64,000 nt of DNA. Origin: Chitinophagaceae bacterium. Its GTDB lineage: Bacteria > Bacteroidota > Bacteroidia > Chitinophagales > Chitinophagaceae. Positions 1 to 8,288 of this stretch are shown here, piece after piece. The notes under the pieces are model-generated. The model made no database searches. It saw nothing but the letters and a program-made list of their open reading frames with translations, and was not told the DNA's origin. Within the stretch, counting starts at the first letter, position 1. Every line of letters begins with the position of its first letter. A program made the position numbers and the translations under genes. The stretch lies in assembly GCA_024508725.1 (NCBI GenBank), contig JANINS010000003.1, positions 744,001 through 808,000 of the forward strand, in the 5' to 3' direction.

Positions 1-173
1 ACGGAAACGGAGTGTATGCCTTTGTTTTGGAAGGTGAAATAAGCATCAACGGCAACAAGTTGAACAAAAGAGATGCATTGGGTGTTTGGGAAACCAACTC
101 AATTGATATTAAAGCTGAGACTAAGGCAGAATTATTGTTGATTGAAGTGCCAATGCTGGAAGATGAATATTAA
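1..173 (+). CDS. Pirin family protein, C-terminal fragment (5' end outside window)
   Basis: An open frame entering from the left edge (codons in phase with position 3) ends at TAA 171-173. It encodes 56 residues with the beta-rich pattern of a pirin or YhaK C-terminal cupin, including YAFVLEGEISING, a short turn, RDALGVWE and a final strand LLLIEVPM. The next gene, 10 nt downstream on the same strand, is a complete pirin, so two pirin genes probably sit in tandem and are co-transcribed. The metal-binding N-terminal cupin is outside the window, so it cannot be judged whether this copy keeps its ligands. Confidence 0.7.
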   Translation, partial: GNGVYAFVLEGEISINGNKLNKRDALGVWETNSIDIKAETKAELLLIEVPMLEDEY

Positions 174-183
174 ACCATCAGCC

Positions 184-1047
184 ATGAAAAAAAGAACAGT
201 AAAACAAATTTTATACGCCCAGCAGGTTGATATGGGTGGAATGCCTGTAAGGCAGCCATTCCCTTCTGCAAAAGCTGAAAGCATTGATCCATTTTTGTTA
301 TTGCATCATGCAGACATAAAAGTTCCATCGCATATTGAAACAAGACATGCTGGTGTTGGTCCACATCCACACAGAGGATTTTCTCCGGTAACATTCATCT
401 TTAAAGGTGGTGTACATCATAAAGATTCGAGAGGTAATAACAATGTGATCTATGCCGGTGGGACACAGTGGATGAACGCAGGAATGGGTATCGTTCACAG
501 CGAAAGACCTCCTTACAATATTCACGAGATGGGAAGTGAGCAGGAGATCATTCAATTATGGGTGAACATGCCGGCAAAGAATAAAATGGATCAACCTGCT
601 TATTATCCATTAACCGCAGAAGAAACACCAAAGATCGAAGTAGAGAATGTCTTGATCAGCGTAGTGGCAGGTGAGTTGAATAATACAGAAGGTAAGATAC
701 CAACATTATCACCGGTGAATGCATTTACAGCAAATTTTAGAAAAAGTGGTAAGTACAATTTCACGTTACCGCAATCGCACAATGCTTTTTTATACTTACT
801 AAAAGGCAAACTGAATGTGAACGGAACAGCAGATGTGGACCAGCATTTTCTTTTTTCTTTCAATAATGATGGAGAAGGCTTTGAAGTTGAGGCTTTGGAA
901 GATTCTTATTTCCTGGTTGCAACCGGTGAACCCTTGAATGAACCAATAAGTTCTCACGGACCGTTTGTAATGAATACACAAACCGAGATCATGGAAGCTT
1001 TCAGGGATTACCAGCTTGGTAAAATGGGTGTATTGATAGAAGACTAA
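184..1047 (+). CDS. Pirin family protein (bicupin)
   Basis: A 287-residue bicupin protein. The N-terminal cupin carries the full pirin metal site: HPHRGF gives His61 and His63, and GIVHSE gives His105 and Glu107, equivalent to the His/His/His/Glu iron ligands of human pirin. The second cupin lies in roughly residues 170-280. Pirins are cytosolic iron proteins; some, such as YhaK and YhhW, oxidise quercetin or act as redox sensors, so the substrate here is unknown. ATG 184 was chosen because the two upstream in-frame ATGs (142, 163) lie inside the preceding pirin gene. No signal peptide is present. It follows another pirin fragment by 10 nt, suggesting an operon. Confidence 0.88.
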   Translation: MKKRTVKQILYAQQVDMGGMPVRQPFPSAKAESIDPFLLLHHADIKVPSHIETRHAGVGPHPHRGFSPVTFIFKGGVHHKDSRGNNNVIYAGGTQWMNAGMGIVHSERPPYNIHEMGSEQEIIQLWVNMPAKNKMDQPAYYPLTAEETPKIEVENVLISVVAGELNNTEGKIPTLSPVNAFTANFRKSGKYNFTLPQSHNAFLYLLKGKLNVNGTADVDQHFLFSFNNDGEGFEVEALEDSYFLVATGEPLNEPISSHGPFVMNTQTEIMEAFRDYQLGKMGVLIED

Positions 1048-1106
1048 ACAATTATTATTTATAATCACTCTGATTCCCATTTGGGATGATGGCAAAAATC
1101 ACAACT

Positions 1107-1679
1107 ATGGCAACTTACAAAATCGATGTAGATCACTCAGACATCATGTTTAAAGTAAAACACCTGATGATCTCAACCGCTACAGGTTATTTCAAAAAAT
1201 TTGATGCTACTGTAGAAGCAAACAATGACGACTTCACTGATGCAAAAGTGTATTTCGAAGCAGATGTAGACAGTGTAGATACGAAGAATGCACAAAGAGA
1301 CACGCACCTGAAAAGTGATGATTTCTTTAATGCAGAACAATTTCCTAAACTCACGTTTAAGTCAACTTCTATTGAGAAAGATGGTAGTGGTGAGTATAAA
1401 CTGAAAGGTGATCTTACCATTCGTGATATCACGAAACCTGTTACGCTTGATGTTGACTTTAACGGAACTACAAAAGACCCATGGGGTTTTGAAAGAGCAG
1501 GATTTGAAGTAACAGGAAAGATCAACCGTAAAGATTTTGGTTTGAAATGGAGTGCAGTGACTGAAGCCGGTGGATTGGTAGTAGATGATGTTGTGAAACT
1601 TTCAATGAATGTTGAGTTTGTAAAGCAGGCTGATGCAACAGCAGATGCCGCTCAAAATACTGAAGCAGCTAAAGCATAG
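1107..1679 (+). CDS. YceI family protein
   Basis: A 190-residue YceI-like lipocalin-fold protein. The start of the mature domain (YKIDVDHSDIMFKVKHLMIS), the central TFKSTSI strand and the LTIRDITKPVTLDV motif are characteristic of the family, which binds long isoprenoid or other amphipathic ligands. There is no signal peptide when the start is taken at ATG 1107, so this copy looks cytosolic, as is common for Bacteroidota paralogues. ATG 1086 would add seven residues (MMAKITT) not expected in the family. The C-terminus ends in an Ala/Thr/Asp-rich tail after residue 178. It lies 59 nt after the pirin gene; YceI and pirin genes often neighbour each other in redox or stress loci (general knowledge). 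The function is not known precisely. Confidence 0.88.
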   Translation: MATYKIDVDHSDIMFKVKHLMISTATGYFKKFDATVEANNDDFTDAKVYFEADVDSVDTKNAQRDTHLKSDDFFNAEQFPKLTFKSTSIEKDGSGEYKLKGDLTIRDITKPVTLDVDFNGTTKDPWGFERAGFEVTGKINRKDFGLKWSAVTEAGGLVVDDVVKLSMNVEFVKQADATADAAQNTEAAKA

Positions 1680-1689
1680 TGGCTAAGAA

Positions 1690-1760
1690 GTGAATAGTCA
1701 ATGGTGAATATTTGTGTTGAGTGATTTGTAAGTTTTGCCAATTCACTATTGACTTTTCAC
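1690..1760. repeat. Inverted repeat of the GTGAATAGTCAATGGTGAAT type
   Basis: Two 20-nt arms, 1690-1709 and 1741-1760, are inverted copies of each other at 18 of 20 positions and enclose about 31 nt. The element sits just after the YceI stop codon, where an RNA hairpin could end or protect the transcript. Related sequence occurs at 17098-17133, and the word TCAATGG recurs in the tandem repeat at 58140. Confidence 0.65.
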
Positions 1761-1784
1761 CTTTTGTTGATAGCGATCTAAAAA

Positions 1785-1851
1785 GTACAAGAGTCACGCT
1801 AAAGACGTGATGAATGCGACGCAACAGAAGTCAAATAGTAGCAATGCAGCT
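1785..1851 (+). repeat. Interspersed intergenic repeat, family A, copy 1
   Basis: This copy reads GTACAAGAGT, then a 20-21 nt insertion, then GCGACGCAAC and a tail with AATAGTAGCAATGCAGCT. The same core without the insertion recurs at 6131, 16491, 18715, 33621 and 38233. It reads in the direction of the upstream gene (YceI). Confidence 0.7.
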
Positions 1852-1869
1852 TAGTTCAAAACAATAGAA

Positions 1870-2433
1870 ATGAATATAGAGATCATATCAGGAAGTCCGA
1901 GAAAGAACAGTGTTTCGTACAGAATCGCTTTACACCTTAAAGCTGCGCTGAGCCAAAAAACCAATCACAATATTGGTTTGATAGATGTGAGAGAATGGGA
2001 CCTGGGTTTGCTGCAGGATGTTTGGAAATCGGTTGATGCAACGCCTGACAGGTTTAAACCTTTAGCCAAAAGAATGTTTGCGGCCGATGCATTTATCCTC
2101 GTAACACCAGAATACAACGGCAGCTATTCACCGGCTTTACAGAATTTACTGGATCATTTTCCAAAACAGGCAAGAAAGCCTTTTGGAATTGTAACCTCAT
2201 CTGTTGGAGCAATGGGTGGCATGAGAGCCAGCCAACAAACGCTATTGTTCGTTCCGGCTTTGTTTGGAGTGGCATCGCCTTATATGCTGATCGTTCCCAA
2301 TGCCGATAAAAAGTTTGATGCAGAAGGAAACCTGGTAGAACAAAGCTTTACCAATTCGGTGCACACTTTTGTAACAGAATTCCTGTGGCTGGCAGAAACA
2401 TTGAAGCCTGAACCGGAATTGGTGCATAATTAA
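1870..2433 (+). CDS. NADPH-dependent FMN reductase family protein
   Basis: A 187-residue flavodoxin-fold protein. The N-terminal GSPRKNS loop (residues 8-14) is the FMN phosphate-binding loop of the NADPH-dependent FMN reductase / chromate-quinone reductase family. PEYNGSYSPALQNLLD (about residues 78-93) is the second family signature, around the isoalloxazine ring. A glycine-rich stretch GAMGGMRA follows near residue 117. These enzymes transfer electrons from NAD(P)H to quinones, azo dyes or metals in the cytosol; the physiological acceptor here is unknown. The gene stands alone: the upstream spacer is filled with repeats, and the downstream purF has its own clear promoter starting at the stop codon of this gene. 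Confidence 0.88.
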   Translation: MNIEIISGSPRKNSVSYRIALHLKAALSQKTNHNIGLIDVREWDLGLLQDVWKSVDATPDRFKPLAKRMFAADAFILVTPEYNGSYSPALQNLLDHFPKQARKPFGIVTSSVGAMGGMRASQQTLLFVPALFGVASPYMLIVPNADKKFDAEGNLVEQSFTNSVHTFVTEFLWLAETLKPEPELVHN

Positions 2434-2463
2434 TTTGCAAACAATAATGGAGTTGTAGATTTG
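2434..2463 (+). promoter_or_regulatory. Bacteroidota-type promoter of purF
   Basis: TTTG at 2434-2437, an 18-nt spacer and TAGATTTG at 2456-2463 match the -33 TTTG / -7 TAnnTTTG consensus of the Bacteroidota primary sigma factor exactly. The purF ATG follows 14 nt later. This is the best promoter match in the window. Confidence 0.65.
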
Positions 2464-2477
2464 CGGCAGAACACACC

Positions 2478-4325
2478 ATGAGTGACGAGATAAAACATGA
2501 ATGCGGCTTGGCATTCATCAGATTAAGAAAGCCTTTCTCCTACTACTTACAGCAACACGGCACAGTGATGTACGGTTTGAACAAACTGTACCTGCTGATG
2601 GAAAAGCAGCACAACCGTGGACAAGACGGAGCCGGAATTGCTACAGTAAAACTGAATACCGAACCGGGTTTCCCTTTTTTATCACGCATAAGAAGCAATG
2701 CACCTCAGCCGATCGCAGATATTTTCTTTAAGATCGGCCAGGAAGTTGGTGAGTTGGAAAAATATCAACCAGACATTAAAAAACATCCGGGATTGATGAA
2801 AGGTCACCTGGCTTTTTTGGGTGAGTTGTTATTGGGTCATCTTCGTTACGGAACACAGGGTAAGAATAATGTTGAGTTCTGCCATCCTTTTATAAAGAAA
2901 GATCTTGGTCCGGGAAAAAATCTTGCACTTGCCGGAAATTTCAATATCGTAAATACAGAAGAGCTTTTTGGATTGATCAATGTTGATCCGGGAGAATTTG
3001 CAAGGCAGAGTGATCTTGCTGCAATGATGGAAGTGATCCATCATTTTTTAGTGAAGGAAGATGAGAAAAGTCCGAACGCTGCAGATGTAAGAACAGTTTT
3101 AAAGAAAGCTGTGCCTCTATTCGATGGCGGATTTACCATTGGTGGATTGGTTGGTAATGGCAACAGTTTCGTGATGAGAGATGCCCATGGAATTCGCCCG
3201 GCATATTATTATGCGAATGATGAAGTGATCGTTGCAGCCAGTGAAAGAGCTGCTATAAGAACGGCATTTAATGTTGGTGAGAATGAAGTGCTGGAGTTGA
3301 TGCCGGGTAATGCCGTGATCGTGGATGCTGATGGAAATTTCTCTGTTGAGCAGATCGTTGAACCGAAAGAAAGAAGAGCCTGCTCTTTTGAAAGAATATA
3401 TTTTAGTCGTGGTAGTGATGAAAAGATCTACCGTGAAAGAATTGCTTTGGGTCATCACTTGAGTAAACCAGTTTTAGAAGCGGTGAATTATGATCTTAAG
3501 AATACCATCTTCTCTTACATTCCCAACACTGCCGAAGTAGCTTATTTTGGTTTGTGTAAAGGCATGGAAGAATACCTGAACGAGATCAAGATCCAGCGTA
3601 TCATGAGCTGGGGAAAGGATTTTGATGAAGAGAAGCTCACCGAAATGGTGACGAGAAAGATCAGGCAGGAAAAGATCGCTATCAAAGATGTAAAGCTGCG
3701 GACTTTTATTACGGAAGATGCGAATCGCAATGAGATGGTGCAACACGTGTACGATATCACTTATGGCACTGTTCGAAGAGGTGAAGACAGCCTGGTAGTG
3801 ATAGATGACAGTATTGTTCGTGGTACTACTTTAAAAGAAAGTATAGTACGGATGCTGGCAAGATTGCAACCAAAGAAGATCATTGTTGTTTCATCGGCTC
3901 CGCAGATCCGTTATCCTGATTGTTATGGAATTGATATGAGCAAGCTGAATGATTTTATTGCATTCAGAGCTGCGATAGAATTGCATAAGGAAAGAGGAAC
4001 CGAAGGTGGTTTGAAAGAGTTGCTGGAGAAATGCAAGCAATTACAAAGAGATAATCAACTGCATACTGAGAATGTAGTACGGCATGTTTACAAACCTTTC
4101 ACTACACAGGAGATCTCAGATAAGATTGCTCAATTAATTACTCCCGCTGATGTAAACATCCCTGTTCAGGTGATCTATCAAACCATAGAAGATTTACACG
4201 AGAGTTGCCCAACCAATACAGGTGACTGGTACTTCACCGGAAACTATCCAACACCTGGCGGTAATAAGGTGGTGAATAAGGCTTTTATGAATTATATGGA
4301 AGGGAAGAATGTGAGAGGTTATTGA
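2478..4325 (+). CDS. purF: Amidophosphoribosyltransferase (PurF, long Bacteroidota form)
   Basis: A 615-residue enzyme for the first committed step of purine synthesis: PRPP plus glutamine to phosphoribosylamine. The N-terminal class II glutamine amidotransferase domain starts at Cys9 (HECGLAF), the presumed nucleophile after removal of a short leader, with the ligand loop EKQHNRGQDGAGI near residue 45. The phosphoribosyltransferase domain carries the PRPP loop VVIDDSIVRGTT at about residues 438-449. The protein is 100 or more residues longer than E. coli PurF (505), with extra sequence inside and after the transferase domain. This matches the divergent long form known in Bacteroidota. Its own promoter lies just upstream. 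Confidence 0.9.
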   Translation: MSDEIKHECGLAFIRLRKPFSYYLQQHGTVMYGLNKLYLLMEKQHNRGQDGAGIATVKLNTEPGFPFLSRIRSNAPQPIADIFFKIGQEVGELEKYQPDIKKHPGLMKGHLAFLGELLLGHLRYGTQGKNNVEFCHPFIKKDLGPGKNLALAGNFNIVNTEELFGLINVDPGEFARQSDLAAMMEVIHHFLVKEDEKSPNAADVRTVLKKAVPLFDGGFTIGGLVGNGNSFVMRDAHGIRPAYYYANDEVIVAASERAAIRTAFNVGENEVLELMPGNAVIVDADGNFSVEQIVEPKERRACSFERIYFSRGSDEKIYRERIALGHHLSKPVLEAVNYDLKNTIFSYIPNTAEVAYFGLCKGMEEYLNEIKIQRIMSWGKDFDEEKLTEMVTRKIRQEKIAIKDVKLRTFITEDANRNEMVQHVYDITYGTVRRGEDSLVVIDDSIVRGTTLKESIVRMLARLQPKKIIVVSSAPQIRYPDCYGIDMSKLNDFIAFRAAIELHKERGTEGGLKELLEKCKQLQRDNQLHTENVVRHVYKPFTTQEISDKIAQLITPADVNIPVQVIYQTIEDLHESCPTNTGDWYFTGNYPTPGGNKVVNKAFMNYMEGKNVRGY

Positions 4326-4335
4326 TATTTGTAGT

Positions 4336-4842
4336 ATGAATTTTCAATGTGAATCCTGCGGTCAAGTTCATAGTGAGTGGCCAGCATTGGCTTTCAACTT
4401 TCCTACAGCATATCATGTGCTTCCAGATGATCTCAAGAATGAAATTACTGAATTTTCCGAAGACTTTTGCATTATTAATCATCCCGAACAAACTGATAGG
4501 TTCATAAGAGTAGTTCTGGTGATTCCGGTTAACGATCATTGCGAAAACTTAGAATATGGTGTTTGGGTTTCACTAAGCGAAAAAAGCTTTGTTGATTACA
4601 TTTCAAACTTTGACAATCCTGATCATGAGGCAGAATACTTTGGTTGGTTATGCAACGATTTTCCTGAATATGAAATAGCAGACATACCAACAACAGTTGT
4701 CGCTATTAAAGGAGATAACAGACCACATATCTTTCCACATGAAGGTTTCGAACACCAACTAGTTCATGACTTCTACAATGGAATATCTAAGGTCGAGGCT
4801 GAAAAAAGGATTAATGATATGGTATCAGGAATAAGTAGCTAA
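4336..4842 (+). CDS. DUF2199 domain-containing protein
   Basis: A 168-residue cytosolic protein matching DUF2199. It opens with a CxxCG knuckle (CESCGQVH) followed by WPALAFNFP, the usual family signature, and has the conserved hydrophobic core GVWVSLSEK near residue 78 and a PHEGFEHQLVHDFYNGIS stretch near the C-terminus. Only one CxxC pair is visible, so a complete zinc ribbon is not certain. The family has no assigned function. The gene begins 10 nt after purF and is probably read through from it. It converges with the aminotransferase gene 10 nt beyond its stop codon. Confidence 0.85.
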   Translation: MNFQCESCGQVHSEWPALAFNFPTAYHVLPDDLKNEITEFSEDFCIINHPEQTDRFIRVVLVIPVNDHCENLEYGVWVSLSEKSFVDYISNFDNPDHEAEYFGWLCNDFPEYEIADIPTTVVAIKGDNRPHIFPHEGFEHQLVHDFYNGISKVEAEKRINDMVSGISS

Positions 4843-4852
4843 GATCATCAAC

Positions 4853-6055
4853 TTATTTACTCAACACCTTCTTAATCACCTCCACCATCTTCTCTCCTTT
4901 CTCTTTCACCTGCTCCTCACTCCACAAAGTTGAAATAGAAGTCGAGATACATCTACCCATCACTGCATCACTTGCAGAGAAATCTTGTGACTGAAACTTA
5001 GTTAATGCATCAGTTTGCTCCGGACTTAACCTGTGCAATGCAACAGCATTTTTCAGGTGATCCCATTTACGGATGTAATGCCAGTTGTTATCGAACCAAT
5101 AGAAATTTCCTGCAAGAATCCCCTGGACTTTTAACTCAGCAACAACAGCCCTTGTAATCTCTTCTGTTGGTAAAAACCAGCTTAAAAAAGTACAGCTATC
5201 ACCTGCAGGATCAGGAATAATTCTAAAAGAAACTTCAGGAACCTGTGATAAAATATTCTTCAGTTGCTGGTGATTCTTCTTTTGCAGCTCAAGTACACGA
5301 TCCACTTTTCTCACCTGTGCCAATCCAATGGCAGCATGTAGCTCACTTATCCTGTAATTATATCCCAGGAAAGGATGCAGATCAGCACCACGATCAACAC
5401 CCAAATGGTCATGACCATGATCGGTATATCCATCACATTTTGTGTACACATCTTTATCGTTCGTCATCACCACACCACCTTCTCCACAGGTCATTGTTTT
5501 TACAAAGTCGAAAGAAAAAGTTCCGGCAGCACCAATTGTTCCTACCATCTTTCCTTTATAAGAAGCACCAATACTCTGGCATGCATCTTCTAATAAAATA
5601 AGATCATGCTCTTTGCATATTTCCTGCAATGCATCAAGATCAGCCATGCTGCCACACATGTGAACAGGCATCACACATTTTGTTTTGGGAGTGATGGCTT
5701 TACGTACAGCACCCGGGTTTAACGTGAGGGTTTCATCAACATCCACCAAAACAGGAACGGCACCAACACTTAGCACACTTTCAAAACTGGCAACGAAAGT
5801 GAAAGCCGGCATGATCACCTCATCACCATAACCAATACCCAAAGCAGCAAATGCAGTGGTTAATGCAGAAGTTCCGCTACTGGTGAGCTGTGCATAGCTA
5901 CAACCAAATCTTTCACAGATAGCCTGCTCCAATTCTTTTGATTTCCAGATGCCTTTTCGTGGTCCATCGAAACCATAACGCATCAGGATCCCCGTTTCCA
6001 TCACATCATTGATCTCTTTTCTTTCCTCTTCTCCAAAAAGTTCAAAACCGGGCAT
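4853..6055 (-). CDS. DegT/DnrJ/EryC1/StrS family PLP-dependent aminotransferase
   Basis: A 400-residue fold-type I PLP enzyme. Visible features are the SSGTSALTTAFAALG cofactor-phosphate region (about residues 59-73), the EDACQSIGA motif with Asp157 contacting the pyridine nitrogen, and SFDFVKTMTCGEGG with Lys186 as Schiff-base lysine. These are the hallmarks of sugar aminotransferases that make amino-sugars for O-antigen or other surface glycans, although some homologues are dehydratases. No nucleotide-sugar genes flank it, so the substrate is open. Convergent with DUF2199; a TACCTTTG -7 element lies 42 nt upstream of the ATG. Confidence 0.88.
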   Translation of the reverse strand: MPGFELFGEEERKEINDVMETGILMRYGFDGPRKGIWKSKELEQAICERFGCSYAQLTSSGTSALTTAFAALGIGYGDEVIMPAFTFVASFESVLSVGAVPVLVDVDETLTLNPGAVRKAITPKTKCVMPVHMCGSMADLDALQEICKEHDLILLEDACQSIGASYKGKMVGTIGAAGTFSFDFVKTMTCGEGGVVMTNDKDVYTKCDGYTDHGHDHLGVDRGADLHPFLGYNYRISELHAAIGLAQVRKVDRVLELQKKNHQQLKNILSQVPEVSFRIIPDPAGDSCTFLSWFLPTEEITRAVVAELKVQGILAGNFYWFDNNWHYIRKWDHLKNAVALHRLSPEQTDALTKFQSQDFSASDAVMGRCISTSISTLWSEEQVKEKGEKMVEVIKKVLSK

Positions 6056-6096
6056 GACTAAAAGTTTAAAGTTTGAAGTTCTTAGTTTGGAAGTGG

Positions 6097-6104
6097 CAAA
6101 GGTA
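6097..6104 (-). promoter_or_regulatory. -7 promoter element upstream of the DegT aminotransferase
   Basis: On the minus strand TACCTTTG matches TAnnTTTG exactly, 41 nt before the ATG at 6055. No convincing -33 TTTG was found at the right distance, so only half of the promoter is supported. Confidence 0.4.
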
Positions 6105-6130
6105 AACGAATGAGAAGAATTATGTAACCA

Positions 6131-6175
6131 ACTATTGTACTACTATGAGGCTACCGTTGCGTCGCACTCTTGTAC
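6131..6175 (-). repeat. Interspersed intergenic repeat, family A, copy 2
   Basis: On the minus strand the copy begins with the intact 20-nt core GTACAAGAGTGCGACGCAAC and runs into CATAGTAGTACAATAGT. It is 3' of the GHL10 gene and reads in the same direction. A degenerate second half, with CAACGACGCTACGTCACAACG, follows at about 6200-6235. Confidence 0.75.
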
Positions 6176-6267
6176 ATTAAGTACTCTTCTGAACAAGTAA
6201 ACCACAACGACGCTACGTCACAACGAAACACAACGTTTTGAGGTGCCTGCCGCTGTGACTTTGGTTA

Positions 6268-7776
6268 TTACTTAAACAACAGAATCTCCTCAGCTTCACT
6301 CTCATTATTATTCACATCGATTGCTGTTACTTTTAAATAACGATTGATCTTCTTATCCGAAGCCGGCAATTTGATCACAGCCCCATTGATCGCTGCGGCT
6401 GGAATAATAGCTAACAGGAAACGGGTATCCTTTATAGTTATATTATTTTCAGTTGAGTAGTAGAACGCATAATTTCTTACATCAGCATTCATATTCTTAA
6501 AACCAACTTTCAACTCATTTTGCGCCAGGCTAACTTTCGATTGATCGAGTATTGGTTTATTGGGAGCAATACTATCAACCCATTTCATCGGTGGAATAAT
6601 AGCAGGCAAACGATAATAATTATTTCTCAGGCTGTCATTCCATCCATGCGGATTTGAATTAAATGTTTTGCTGCTGAAGTACACACTGCCATGTGCATTG
6701 GGTGTTTGCCTTAACATCTGCAATTGAGTAGGAATCTCTTTCGGATCTCTCCATGGTGCATCATTGTACCGGTAAATACCATGACCGATATACAACTCTT
6801 TTCCAAACACATTCTTACTCCACCAATCCAATAAAACCGTGTAATCAGCAAGCTTATGACCGATCTGCCAATACAATTGCGGCGTTACATAATCGATCCA
6901 TCCTTCTTTCAACCACAAACGAATATCTGCATACAAGTCATCGTAATTCGAGCTTCCATTCGTATTACTTCCTTCAGCATCCTGCTTTTTGTTTCTCCAG
7001 ATGCCAAAAGGAGAAATGCCAAACTTCACTCTCGGATTTGTATTCTTGATCGTTTCAGATAAAAGAACAATGATACTGTCTACATTACTCCTACGCCAAT
7101 CTGCCCTGCTCATTCCATTCCCATACTTCGCAAAACTTTTTCCATCAGGAAATTCACCCGACTCTTTATAAGGATAGAAGTAATCATCCATGTGTATCGC
7201 ATCAACATCGTATCTCGACACAATATCCTTCACCACTCTTGCTGTATGCTGTCGAACTTCAGGCACTCCGGGATCTAGCCATTTATATTTTCCGTAAGTA
7301 AGGGCCCAGTCTTTTTTGATCTTAGTAATGTGAGAAGGTGAAACGGAAGATTTACCAACTGCAAACACCGCTCTATATGGATTGATCCATGCATGAAACT
7401 CCATTCCACGTTTATGCGTTTCTTCGATCATAAACTGTAATGGATCGTAATATGGCGTTGGTGGCAATCCCTGCTTACCGTTCAGGTATTCACTCCATGG
7501 TTCTAATGTAGAAGGATAAAATGCATCCGCTACCGGACGAACCTGTACAATAACAGCATTCATTCCGTTGCGGTAATGCATATCAAGAATATTGATAAAC
7601 TCCTGCTTCTGTTGCTCTACCGGCAAACCTTTTTTACTTGGCCAATCGATATTCTCAACCGTTGCTATCCATACAGCACGAAACTCATGTTTTGGTGGTA
7701 ATTGCTGGGCATTCGCATTAACCAGAAAAAACACACCGTAAGTAAACAGTAAAACCTTTGCTAATTGTTTCATCAT
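6268..7776 (-). CDS. GHL10 / DUF187 glycoside hydrolase-like secreted protein
   Basis: About 502 residues with a signal peptide (KQLAKVLLFTYGVFFLVNANA) and then the GHL10 signature FRAVWIATVENIDWPSKKGL, GMNAVIVQVRPVADAFYPS, HAWINPYRAVF and DAIHMDDYFYPY. This is the TIM-barrel family called glycosyl hydrolase-like 10 (YngK in Bacillus). Asp/Glu residues in MDDYF and GISPFGIW sit where the catalytic site is expected. A C-terminal Fn3-like beta domain (from about residue 410) ends the protein. Probable role: periplasmic or exported glycan processing. Start chosen at 7776 (or the next codon, 7773) because longer starts run into the marR gene; AAGG lies just upstream. It follows marR by 10 nt, so the two are likely one transcript. 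Confidence 0.87.
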   Translation of the reverse strand: MMKQLAKVLLFTYGVFFLVNANAQQLPPKHEFRAVWIATVENIDWPSKKGLPVEQQKQEFINILDMHYRNGMNAVIVQVRPVADAFYPSTLEPWSEYLNGKQGLPPTPYYDPLQFMIEETHKRGMEFHAWINPYRAVFAVGKSSVSPSHITKIKKDWALTYGKYKWLDPGVPEVRQHTARVVKDIVSRYDVDAIHMDDYFYPYKESGEFPDGKSFAKYGNGMSRADWRRSNVDSIIVLLSETIKNTNPRVKFGISPFGIWRNKKQDAEGSNTNGSSNYDDLYADIRLWLKEGWIDYVTPQLYWQIGHKLADYTVLLDWWSKNVFGKELYIGHGIYRYNDAPWRDPKEIPTQLQMLRQTPNAHGSVYFSSKTFNSNPHGWNDSLRNNYYRLPAIIPPMKWVDSIAPNKPILDQSKVSLAQNELKVGFKNMNADVRNYAFYYSTENNITIKDTRFLLAIIPAAAINGAVIKLPASDKKINRYLKVTAIDVNNNESEAEEILLFK

Positions 7777-7786
7777 CCTTGTTTTG

Positions 7787-8245
7787 CTATTCTTCAGATC
7801 CACGCATTTTATCTAAAAGATCGTTAAGCATCTTTGCTTCATCAGGAGTAAGATTGAAAAGAATACCATCTAAAGAAGCATTCCTGTTATCCAACCTGTC
7901 GAGCAGTTCCAATCCCTTCTTAGAGATGGTTACATCTACCAAACGTTTATCATTCTGGCTGGTTTTCTTTTCTACCAGTTCCTTTTTTAACAGCCTGTCA
8001 ACGATACGGCTGGTATCACTCATTTTATCGAGCATCCTTTCTCTTATCTGCAAGGTGCTGAGTGGAGTTTCACTACCTCTTAAAATTCTCAGGATATTGT
8101 ATTGTTGCGGCGTAATGTCTTCGTGCTGCAAAAACTTTTTGATGTTTTCCAACAGCCAGTTCGAGCTGAACAAAATGTTCACCGTAGCCTTATGATGCTC
8201 GTTCCTGAAGTGGCGTTGCTGCTGTATATCGTTGTTGATACTCAT
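7787..8245 (-). CDS. MarR family transcriptional regulator
   Basis: A 152-residue winged-helix regulator. The order is family-typical: dimerisation helix, ITPQQYNILRILRG, the HTH LSTLQIRERMLDKMSDTSRIVDRLLKKELVEK and the wing SQNDKRLVDVTISKKGLELL. The HTH is slightly unusual in having MLDKMSDTSR as recognition helix. MarR proteins are dimeric repressors responding to small phenolic or oxidant ligands. ATG 8245 is preferred; the longer frame starts at TTG 8260, which lies inside the -7 promoter element. It is followed directly by the GHL10 gene. Confidence 0.9.
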   Translation of the reverse strand: MSINNDIQQQRHFRNEHHKATVNILFSSNWLLENIKKFLQHEDITPQQYNILRILRGSETPLSTLQIRERMLDKMSDTSRIVDRLLKKELVEKKTSQNDKRLVDVTISKKGLELLDRLDNRNASLDGILFNLTPDEAKMLNDLLDKMRGSEE

Positions 8246-8257
8246 AGGAAAACAGAT

Positions 8258-8265
8258 CAAAGATA
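8258..8265 (-). promoter_or_regulatory. -7 promoter element of marR
   Basis: Minus-strand TATCTTTG is an exact TAnnTTTG match, 12 nt before the ATG at 8245. It supports 8245 as the marR start. No -33 TTTG is evident. Confidence 0.42.
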
Positions 8266-8288
8266 ATAGAGCGCACCAGAACCAGATA

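Noticed and set aside
3117-3458. 113-residue minus-strand frame
   Set aside because: Antisense to purF; shadow.
7758-8195. 145-residue plus-strand frame
   Set aside because: Antisense to marR and the start of the GHL10 gene; Ser/Leu-rich shadow composition.
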